From: Limnephilus marmoratus
Lineage: Eukaryota; Arthropoda; Insecta; Trichoptera; Limnephilidae
Direction: 5' to 3'
NCBI GenBank assembly: GCA_917880885.1
Contig: OU862922.1
Span: forward strand, 22,754,627-22,818,626
Length of the DNA: 64,000 nt
Shown: positions 55,344 to 64,000 of the stretch, in pieces
Layout of the letters: each line of letters starts with the position of its first letter
Position numbering within the stretch: position 1 is the stretch's first letter
Position numbers and translations under genes: made by a program
The notes under the pieces: model-generated
Seen by the model: only the letters and a program-made list of their open reading frames with translations
The model's database searches: none
What the model was told of the DNA's origin: nothing

Positions 55344-55600
55344 CTAGCGAGTACCCGGCATGCGTTGTGCCTTAAAAAAGTGCTTTTGGATACACAATAT
55401 TTTTTTCCGTCTACATACTGTCATAGATGAAAAAATCAGAAGGTTTTTCGACGCACAACTAATTTCATAACGCCAGGGTTCACCATTACACATAGAAACC
55501 TTCGCGGGTGTGCACACAACGAATCACCGAAGTTTCATCGCAGTCGGATGAATGGTATAGGAACGCATATAAGACAAACAAAAAAAAACATTACGAAAAA
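55344..55600 (-). mobile_element. Helitron 3' part, minus strand
   Basis: The minus strand ends CGCATGCCGGGTACTCGCTAG|T, like 22636. AACTAATTTCATAACGCCAG and CATCGCAGTCGGATGAATGG (plus strand) are shared interior words. The 5' end is degraded. Confidence 0.7.
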
Positions 55601-56915
55601 ATCCTCTACAATATTATTTTACGTAAGGCATGTCAATTTGTTGTAAAGGAAGCAAAATCACCAGATAAGATTTTCTTTCAATTTCATTTGCAATTGAAAT
55701 AAGATTATTGTTTTATCGGAAAAAAAAATAAAACGCCTATTCAGTCTTGCAATAAAGTTTGTAGAATTGTAGGCGATACAGAGACCAACTCAGATATCAA
55801 CATCAATTCATGGAAAAAAATTAGCTAGCCGCAGTGCTAAAACTGGCTAAGAGTTATTAAAATGTATACATGTATATTTCTATTGTCGGATCAACCTATG
55901 CTTGTTTAGATATTTTAGATTACACTGTGTAACGCACCCGTGGGTAAATGATTTTACATAATCGCTTCTCCAGAAAACATATTTCATCTTTCGGAATCAT
56001 CTGACTTTACACGATGAGTTCGTGTATAGTGTTTAATTAACTTATTTGATTTTTATGGTGGGTTTACAAATTAATTTAAACGATAAATAAACCAGTTCGC
56101 AACAATTTTGTTCATGTTTGAAATGCGTAACTTGTGTCGTAAATAGTTAATGGGCATCCTAAGATAGGACCACCCGCAATAATTATTGTAACCATTCCTT
56201 TGACAGAATTCAACTTTGTAACATAATTATTAATTCGTAATATAAGCAAGTTGTCATAACCACCTTGTTCAAAGGGAATTAACATTAGTGCTACAAGCAT
56301 TTGCTACAATGACTCCTTAAAAATATTTTTTTTGCTCGTTGTCTTTTCAAACATTCTTTGAAAATCGTACAATTATATGCAATTTATTCGTACACCGTAA
56401 AAAGTTTATTTTTTGTGACTGTTTGCTTTTGAGTTAATAGTATTGTCGAGTATCTTTTTGGTCATTGCCTTCGCAAGTAGGAAATACATAGTTAAGTGAG
56501 AGAAAGCTCACCCACGTCTGTTCTAAAAGCTCGAGTCTGCTTATCTATGGTAATTTGCAAGTTTTCTCATTGTGCTGAGAAATATATTGGCACATAATGA
56601 CATGTTATATTAAAATCAGGTACTTGGGTTTCCTTGTGATATTCAGGGTATTGAGAAACTACATGCCTTTATGAAATTAATAGATGTTAAATCTTGGCGT
56701 AGACATACCCATGAAGTATTGAATTAGTAGGTATGTTATATTAGAACCCACATTATTTCTCATAATGGAAACTGAAGTAATGTTATCGAAGAATTTCATA
56801 GTCTTTTAATGTTTACCGATTTCGGTACAAATAGTATTTGCACTGTTATAATGGATACTACTGCAATAGGTATGTTTTTGTTGGTATTACAGGTATTAAA
56901 ATGCTCTTCAGACAT
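55601..56915. other. Non-coding stretch
   Basis: No gene or repeat recognised. Confidence 0.35.
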
Positions 56916-56918
56916 TAA

Positions 56919-56984
56919 GGGCACGTACCCATACTACGTGACACGTTTAGGTTTAGGGGGGGGGGGGGTCTTCAAAATGTCATC
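56919..56984 (+). mobile_element. Poly-G MITE, left half only
   Basis: GGGCACGTACCCATACTACG, TGACACGTTTAGG, a G-run and GTCTTCAAAATGTCA, preceded by TAA (56916-56918). It then switches without gap to LINE coding sequence; the right half is missing. Confidence 0.85.
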
Positions 56985-57655
56985 ATCAGGCATCACTTTT
57001 CAATCAAATCTTTCATTTGTTAACCACATAACAGAAATCTCCAATAAGGGCTTAAAAATGTTGGGATTTACAACTAAGCTAACTAGAAATTTCAACAATA
57101 TAAACTGTTATATTTTGCCTATGTTAGAAGTCAACTTGAGTACAATTCTCCCGTCTGGAATCCACATACATGTTCAAGATATTGAAAGAATACAAAACAA
57201 ATTCTTACGTTCTCTAAATTTTAAAATGGGTATTCCAGCAATTATGTTGAACTACAACACTATTTTAAATGATATGAATATGCTCAAATTGTCCGACAGA
57301 AGAATTTTCACTGACATGGTACTTCTATATAAAATTTAAATGATTTAGTTGATAGTCCGGTATTGCTAGAAATGATAAGCTTCCGGATTCCACTACGTAA
57401 TACTAGAAGTCAGGATTTATTTCAGTGCAGAAATTCTGGTTCTAATTACCACATGTATTCCTCTTTGCCAAGAATACTAATGGAGGGAAACAATTATACC
57501 AAGTCAGTGGACATCTTCAATTTATGTTTAAACAAATATAAAATATTGTTACTGAGACAGTTCAGTTTTGTACAATGAATGCTGTGTATTTATTATTATT
57601 ATTCATGTATAATGTTTGTAAAAGCCCCGAAAAAGGGCGTTAATAAATAAATAAA
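56985..57655 (+). pseudogene. 5'-truncated LINE fused to a half MITE
   Basis: Reads FQSNLSFVNHITEISNKGLK, MLGFTTKLTRNF, HVQDIERIQNKFLRSLNFKM (to 57339), then, frameshifted, SFRIPLRNTRSQDLFQCRNS and LPRILMEGN (57363-57578). This is the region after the RT domain of jockey/CR1-like LINEs. The 3' UTR has AAAGCCCCGAAAAAGGGCGT and an AATAAATAAATAAAT tail. Catalytic boxes are missing. Confidence 0.83.
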
Positions 57656-58244
57656 TCCAATATGCATTTTTGGTGCATGGGGGTCGATTCATTCTAGTGG
57701 CTTCGGTGACCCTCACAAGAGTTTTATAACTGGTTTCTTTACTTGAGCTAGATAGTATCGTGACATCATCATGAGTTTTACTTTGTCACTGAAAAGCCGG
57801 GCCCCGGCAATAGGTGCTTATAATACATTGTATAAAATAGTGACAAGAAAATGTGCCAATGAAATGCATTGATATTCGAATTTAAAAATATTATCGCGCC
57901 ACGATTGCTACAACTTCATAACTGGCAATAACGAAATTTTACAGAAGAGAATTTTTTCTTCTCAATTCGGAAAATACTTTTACCAAACTTTTTAGCGAAC
58001 GTTTGTTTAACTGAATACCATCCACGTTATCCACTTCCACAATCACAGACCGAGGTTCTGGCGGTCATGCCACGATATTGTTACAATCTTGCTTATAGTT
58101 TGACTTTATACCTCTGTAATTGGCCAAAAACGGAACTAACGAAAAAACTTTTTAAGTCATAGATTTTTGTATTCTTAATACCAAATCGATAAAAATTATG
58201 AATTACCTACATATTTTTATATTGAAAGTAAATAATAAAGTTCA
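57656..58244. other. Non-coding stretch
   Basis: Nothing recognised. Confidence 0.4.
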
Positions 58245-58600
58245 CGGATTCAAATTCCAGTGTGCGCAAGTAAATTTTATTTGTTTACTTTGTGTTATTC
58301 CACATTCCTTTATTTAAAAATGTATGTTTGCGACCCGTTCCAAAGTGAATGGTACTCTCAGTATCGCCCTGGTGTAAAACCACCATTCAGAATTAAAAAG
58401 TTGCTTGAAATAGCTTTAGCCGTGTTTGGTGACCAAATCTGAATAGCGAGATACTTCCTCACCTTACTATCTTCGTCTCCTCCCTTCCCCACTACCTTCA
58501 GCCTCACAAAATTCCCCGATTGGGGATGCCATAGTCTTATTGGTTCTAAACGGTTGGGACTCTTGTGCGGTATTCACAAAAAATAAATTAGAATGCAGTG
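58245..58600 (+). mobile_element. tRNA-derived SINE, family 2 copy 2
   Basis: GTGCGCAAGTAAATTTTATT, CTCTCAGTATCGCCCTGGTG, TTGCTTGAAATAGCTTTAGC, CTACCTTCAGCCTCACAAAA and CGGTTGGGACTCTTGTGCGG match 51149-51555 in order. The tRNA-like head is mostly lost. Confidence 0.78.
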
Positions 58601-61080
58601 GAGTGCTCTGACTTTTCTTATGATTTCATACAAATGATATCATCCATGCGATATGTATTTTTTTAATTCCAACTTTGGAAAAATATCCAAAAAATACCCT
58701 CTTTTGAAAATACATCGATCCTACAAAGAAGAAAATATTGAAACAAAAAAGCAAAAAATTGGTGATGAGATAAAACCACACCGTTAGTAAACCTTCTCTT
58801 ATCTTTCAACTTGTCACATCTTTGACAAAGTATCCAAAGAGGACACAATGCCCTAATTGCCAAATCTTACATAAAACCATACGTGGGTGTACCGCTTCAG
58901 TCGCTTCTATTCGCATCCATACACCATCTGGCACAGCTCATCGTCCTTGCCTTGGTAATATTTCATAGAACCACGTCTAGGATTGCGGCAAAGTCTGGTA
59001 TTCCGAATGGATCATTTGGTTTGATATTTGAACGACTATGATCATGATCACCCACACGTTATTTATGGTTTTTCTTGCACAAGTAATACCAGAATGTACG
59101 CACCTTTATGTTAATTTACGACCTTTGTATTTTTTATATCATTAGAAAGACCTCAATAATCAAACACATTATATTTTAAAGAACTCGACTCTTTTGTTCT
59201 CCACATTTGACTCATATATAGGATGTTCTCTTAACTCGACGATTGATCAGAAAATTCACAAGAATTCAAATAATTCAAAGAATTTTTGCAGTCAGCTTTC
59301 AGAATTAACTTGTTATAGGCACCTATGAAGGGAAACTTTTCCTAGTATGTTTTTTTATAAATATTTAAAACTAAGGATTTCATTTTAAATGGGTGCTAGA
59401 AGATAGTGTGAAAACCATTACCTACGTCGGTAACTCAAATTCGAAATGACTGATTTTTGGGTTTATCTTTTTAAATTTTTTTTACGAAGATTTTTTTCAT
59501 AATTATTGTTGCAGTAATCAAAGATTGAAATGTTCAAATTCGTTGTTTTTAACTTTGTATAACAAACACAATTTCTTCAGATACACATAAGCAATCAGTT
59601 TTATTATTAGGTTTACAAATATTTGTCATGTTTATCGACTATTGTTAATTTTCTGTAAAAATTAGACATGGAATTAAAGCTATCCTTGGATAACACCTGT
59701 ATTTACTGGGTAGTGGAAACTCACCTTAGTATCTACCTGGAACTTTACAAATTATAACACTTACATGTTACATATTCGTTTACAGTATTTACACGTCAAC
59801 TTTCTGAGGTATTTCCTCTGGGTCTCAATGAAACGAAGATAAAATCTATTAAGAATTATGGCTTCTTTTAATTTTATGACCAACGATTTATCAATTTATA
59901 GCGGGAAGCAATAAACTAATTAAGTACCTACCAACTGACGCTGCCTTCCAAATTCTAATGCCCAAGTTTTTCTATACAGCACTTTTCAGCAGCGGAATAA
60001 TGAACAAACTTGAATATATGTATAATAATATGTCTAAAGGTGTTGATGTTCAGGTTGATAATTAAATGGGAAAAAAGAAGTATGTAGATATTCCATACAG
60101 ACTAAGAGACGAATGTTAAAGCATAGTTGTCTATTGAATATGGAAAGACGTTTGAGAAAGATATGCCACGATCATTTTGATAATTTGTTTAACGTTCCAC
60201 GCTCATACCGCGAAATTTTGGGGGGTGATGATGATAAGCCAAAAAAAATACTGATAAAGTGTTTTAATTAAAGAAACTTTTCTAATTGTCAAAAACTATA
60301 TATTGTCCTAAAAATTATCTAGCGAAATTGAAGTTTCGCTTTTGCGAGTCATAATGCAGATGTTCGGAAATGTGTTACAATTATCGTTTAAATATTCTAC
60401 AAAAGAACAGCTGACCGAGCGCGGAGAAATAATAATAAAATCAAGATGTGTTTATTCGAACACTTTCTTAATTTTTTGTTTGGGCACTGATGACAAAAAA
60501 AATCTCAACATTTTAGCTAATTTTTCACAAATCACCAAAGTTTGGCGGTATGAGCAACGCTATACGACGATAGATTTCGTGGCATAATATAGAGAGTAAG
60601 GAAGAAGGTTGTATAAATTAAATCGCAAATGGTTTACGTTAGAGGAAGTTATGGTTTATGTAGTTGGTATGTCCCGGAAATGTTTGCGTGAGCAAAATGA
60701 ACTGATTTTGAAAGTAGTGGTGACGGATGACGTTAAATGTCAATTCTGGGTGTTGCAAGGTGAGTTATAATGCTTTTAAATAAGTTATAGGTTATGGAAG
60801 CGCTGAACATTTTACTGTAAGTATATTACGTTCTATCCTCTACGTTGCAATTGGCTGATTTTTTTTTAAAGCCCTAAACCTTTCTTTATTATCGGATTTT
60901 TTTTTCAATTGTATTGTTTTTGTAACTCACTTCTTCAATATCCATTTATTTCGATAACTGTGTATCATTGTGTTAACTAGCGCTACAAATGGTAAAAACA
61001 AACGTTTTTACTAGGCTTTACTCTCTAAAGTTTGAACGCGGCACTAATTCAAATGATGTGGGAATAATTTGTATATATTT
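58601..61080. other. Non-coding stretch with one possible exon
   Basis: No recognised gene or repeat except the exon-like segment annotated at 60600-60756. The 81-codon frame at 60342-60587 has no recognised motif. Confidence 0.35.
60600..60756 (+). CDS. Doubtful exon-like segment ending at a strong splice donor
   Basis: After a TAA the frame reads LNRKWFTLEEVMVYVVGMSR, KCLREQNELILKVVVTDDVK and CQFWVLQ for about 52 codons, then TTGCAAG|GTGAGT, a textbook 5' splice site. No family is recognised and no upstream acceptor is clear. A TTTTTTGCAG acceptor-like site occurs at 62055-62064. It could be an exon of an unknown gene or chance. Confidence 0.25.
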
Positions 61081-61402
61081 TTGAAGAAGAAGATAATAAT
61101 AATAATCTAAACAAAAATACGAAAGAGAACAAGACAGTGGAGGTAATCCACCTCTTACCCGCCCTGGTATAAGTAACTGATGGTTACTCCTTCAAGGCTC
61201 TCGCAAGATTCTATTTTTTTTTTTGTTAAACGAAGCTATATTTATTTATGTTGAACGAATCTAGACCTCCAGTGTCCATGCATACGTTGTTAGTAAGCAG
61301 TATGCAAGTGCAAGAGAACAAGACACAGAAAAACAGAAAAAGATAATGGTCGCAACTGGGACGTGCGTTTACCAACTCCGCCATTGCGCCCTACTATGAT
61401 AT
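61081..61402 (-). mobile_element. tRNA-derived SINE, family 3, minus copy with nested insertion
   Basis: The minus strand from 61402 reads GTAGGGCGCAATGGCGGAGT, TGGTAAACGCACGTCCC, then directly AGTTGCGACCATTATC, so the B-box half of the head is deleted. The tail matches the plus copy at 61474 and ends ATTATTATTATCTTCTTCTT. AGAGAACAAGACA occurs at 61124-61136 and 61313-61325, bracketing about 176 bp of unrelated inserted DNA. Confidence 0.8.
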
Positions 61403-61473
61403 GGAAAATAAATAAGTTGAAGATAATATTGTTATTTCTAAAATTTGAAATATAAGATTGACTATTATGACGG

Positions 61474-61640
61474 TTTGACAGTAGGGCGCAATAGCGGAAT
61501 TGGTAAACGCACGTCCCGGATAGACAAGAGGTTCTGGGTTCGAGTCACAGTTGCGACCATTATCTTTTTCTGTTTTCTTGTGTCTTGTTCTCTTTCATAT
61601 TTTCTTTTAGATTATTATTATTATCTTCTTCTTCAATGAT
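61474..61640 (+). mobile_element. tRNA-derived SINE, family 3, complete head
   Basis: Head 61484-61558: GGGCGCA pairs with TGCGACC at six of seven positions; A box TAGCGGAATTGG; B box GGTTCGAGTCA. The anticodon arm is not foldable, so it is a SINE head, not a tRNA. Body ATTATCTTTTTCTGTTTTCT, tail ATTATTATTATCTTCTTCTT. Confidence 0.85.
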
Positions 61641-62427
61641 ATATTACATTGATGGGAATAACCTTCAAAAGTTATGAAAAGAGAGTTTTTCTTATAAAAT
61701 TTTATATATTTGTTTGGTTTTGTTAGAGGTTTTTGGTTAGAGGTTTTTTGTTAGGTTTTTGTTAGTTTTTAAGAATAGATATTATATTATATGATCTGTT
61801 GTACAGATAAAGAAGAGCTACTGAAGTTTTATTTCAATTCAACGATCAAAATTAATCTACTTCTTCTGAAAGTTTTTCTTGAAGATGTTGTGTATGAGAA
61901 CATTAAAAAGATTCGTCTCGTTCGCAAGGCGTTAAGGAAAATATCTGAAGGTTCTATACTGTTCTTCCTTTTCCTTTGTACAAATGAAGAAACAATAGAC
62001 AATAGTGTTTTAAAATTACCCAGTGATAAATGACGCCAGTACAGGCAAATTGTCATTTTTTGCAGACGTATTTGAAATATTTGGTTGCGCAACACTAGAA
62101 GAGGAATGATCCGACGAGGCGGCAATATCATTGAACTGTCACTGACGATTTACAGCACGAGAAGGAGAAGACGGAGAAGTGGAAGGATAGGCAGTCACGA
62201 CTCAGCCACGAACTGCGAATGTTGAAGCTGGCCGAAGTAGCGGACTACCATACATGGAAGATGGAAACGTTTAAGTCAATTATGACACTTGGGATGGATT
62301 CTCAATTTTGGTTTGAACCTATAACGCAGAAATCTTTGACTGTTGAAAAATGTATATAAAAAAAATAAATTTTGAGTTATGGTGTCGTAAAGCTAAATTC
62401 AGTGGAAATGGGAACCCCGAGGCATAG
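61641..62427. other. Non-coding stretch
   Basis: An 80-codon frame (61791-62033) and a frame ending DVFEIFGCATLEEE (to about 62108) look mildly coding-like but match nothing I know. No gene is called. Confidence 0.3.
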
Positions 62428-62900
62428 GAGGCCTCTACTAATATCTACAGGAATTCCAAAAACTGAAAAAATCGAACTAATATCTATGAGAACCAAAGTG
62501 CGTACGAATATCTACAGCTCAAACTGCTGACTAATATGTATGAGAACCGAAGTGTTGATAAATATCTACAGCACTGGCAGAGGTTGGATTAGCAATTATG
62601 TATAGCTTATTGGAATAACGTAATATTGCGTAAAAAAACTTAATTTATGTATGTATGAATGTAAAAATCCCTAATATCGGATTATTGGACACATTTAGCT
62701 GAATATTAAGGATTTGGGTTTTTGTTTTAACAGCTTTCTTTATTTCGAGTGCTTCTAAATTATTTAGTCTGTTACCATGACCTATAAAAATAATAATAAT
62801 AATAATATTTGGCTAATTTATATAGCGCCGTCTTTGTGAAAAATCACCTCAAGGGCTATGTCAGTTAGGTTAGGTTAGGTTAGGTTGTGGTGCCGTGTAT
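62428..62900. repeat. Composite repeat with AATATCTAC modules and TTAGG run, copy 2
   Basis: CTACTAATATCTACAGGAAT, TATGAGAACCAAAGTGCG, CTACAGCTCAAACTGCTGAC and GGCAGAGGTTGGATTAGC match 18528-18720. Later, TAATTTATATAGCGCCGTCT and CACCTCAAGGGCTATG match 19080-19130, then TTAGGTTAGGTTAGGTTAGG (62865-62884). The inverted module half seen in copy 1 is missing. Confidence 0.75.
62865..62884 (+). repeat. Four perfect TTAGG units
   Basis: An interstitial run of the insect telomere motif inside the composite repeat. Confidence 0.8.
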
Positions 62901-62974
62901 TTCGAAATAAATAAATAAATAAATATCTTTGTATTTTGACCTCCATGTTTGTTCAATAAATTATTGTCCTCGTA

Positions 62975-63920
62975 AACAATATCATATGCTGATGACACAG
63001 CGATTTTAACTCATGGACTAAACTGGAGTGAAACTCAGAAAACGGCTGAATTAGATATAAATTTAATAAAAAATCTCTAAATACAGAAAAAACTTCTGTA
63101 ATACCATTCACTCTGAATAAAAATGCTACCCCTGAGAATCTAAACATATGTATACACTCATATAATTGTAATCCAAAGTCATATCTATGTAAACCTAACT
63201 GCTCTATACTCACTGTTAAAACAAATGTAAAATACCTCGGTGTAATTATAGATAGTAACATAAAATGGAAATTACAAATCAATACAACAGTAGAACGGTT
63301 AAGAAAATTAATTTACATTTTTATTAGAATACGTAACATACTAAATATTGGATTATTAAGAACCATCTATTTTTCCCTAATTCAATCAGTATTACAATAT
63401 GGAATTGTTGGCTGGGGTGGTGCTTTCAAAACTTCTCTTTTGCCTTTAGAAATTATCCAAAGAATATTAATAAAAATAATTCTAAAAAAGCCATACGATT
63501 ACCCTACCATCAAATTATTTCAGGAATTCAAAGTCCTTTCACTTCATAATATTTATAAAAAAATTACGCTTTTACAAATACACAAAGATTGTCTCAATAA
63601 TGTTAACACTCTTTTTTCGAACAGCAATAGAACAAATATCCTTGGTTCTCTGACTTTACCGCGCTGTTACACCACCACAGCCCAACAATTCTACAAATAT
63701 ATTGGAGTTAAATGGTTTAACGAATTACCCTTTAAATTAAGATTGGAAACAAATTACACATAATTCAAAAAATCAATAAAAACTCTTTTTATATAACTTA
63801 TCAACATAACAACTCAAATATAACAAAGTTATCCTTTTTCTCTCTTTATTTTTTATCTCTTCCGCTTCAATCTGTTGTTTTTCTTATCTTTTATCTGTTT
63901 TGTACATATATATATAAAAA
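62975..63920 (+). pseudogene. 5'-truncated LINE reverse transcriptase
   Basis: It begins just before TATGCTGATGACACAGCG, encoding the catalytic YADDTA box, continues in broken frames with VKYLGVIIDS (63219-63248), SLIQSVLQYGIVGWGG (63376-63422), and a frame 63440-63763 with LEIIQRILIKIILKKPYDYP and YKYIGVKWFNELPFKLR. A stop near 63079 and a frame change show decay. The 3' UTR is pyrimidine-rich and ends in a TATATA palindrome near 63905-63937. RT fingers and endonuclease are missing. Confidence 0.83.
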
Positions 63921-64000
63921 AATATTTATATATATGTACAAATATGATTTTTTCTTATTTTCTGTTAATTATCTATTTTTTGTTTTATATATTTAAAATA

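Noticed and set aside
61484..61558. Possible tRNA gene
   Set aside because: Acceptor and T arms resemble a tRNA, but there is no foldable anticodon arm and the sequence is repeated with a SINE body and tail.

Overview
This is a eukaryotic window, almost certainly from an arthropod and probably an insect. It is AT-rich, intron-like and packed with repeats. It carries TTAGG-type telomere-like runs, non-LTR retrotransposons of two endonuclease classes, Helitron-type ends, hAT-like and PIF/Harbinger-like short elements and tRNA-derived SINEs. No operons, prokaryotic promoters or CRISPR loci are present. The species cannot be named from the sequence.

Host content is sparse. The one clear host protein-coding piece is the first coding exon (10471-10698, minus) of a ChaC-type gamma-glutamylcyclotransferase. 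A promoter-like stretch follows it (10699-11240) with a CCAAT box, an NRF1/Ewg-like GCGCATGCGC palindrome and a TGATGCAAT (ATF4/CARE-like) site. The one clear RNA gene is tRNA-Glu(CTC) at 17132-17203. Almost everything else is mobile or repetitive DNA, or single-copy-looking non-coding DNA.

Layout. 0-10 kb: old tandem duplications, a fold-back element, an RTE-like LINE tail, a 160-bp higher-order satellite (4012-5726) split by a 5'-truncated LINE, and Helitron debris. 10-15 kb: the ChaC exon, then a decayed LINE with a restriction-like endonuclease (REL LINE). 15-24 kb: two minus-strand Helitrons with large polypyrimidine tracts and duplicated 5' ends (one running into an 0.8-kb hexanucleotide array), the tRNA, a TTAGG-bearing composite repeat, a poly-G MITE and a second fold-back element. 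24-36 kb: a GC-rich TIR element with TTA flanks, LINE and SINE debris, a large inverted duplication with a hAT element inserted in only one arm, two adjacent Helitrons, and a 683-bp hAT-type MITE with 8-bp target duplications. 37-44 kb: a 190-bp near-perfect palindrome and a nearly intact AP-endonuclease LINE (one nonsense codon in ORF2) abutting an inverted REL-LINE tail. 45-64 kb: SINEs, a decayed transposon-like gene bounded by an 11-bp inverted match, further Helitrons and MITEs, nested SINEs and two LINE fragments.

Most notable: (1) a short fold-back family with a hammerhead-ribozyme-like core and 14-18 bp flanking direct repeats, plus a palindrome carrying a related core; (2) the same tail-to-tail junction between two unrelated LINE classes at two loci 29 kb apart; (3) Helitrons with a hypervariable purine tract and tandemly duplicated 5' ends; (4) a hAT insertion with its empty site preserved in a paralogous arm. 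All homology statements rest on recognition by eye; no searches were run.
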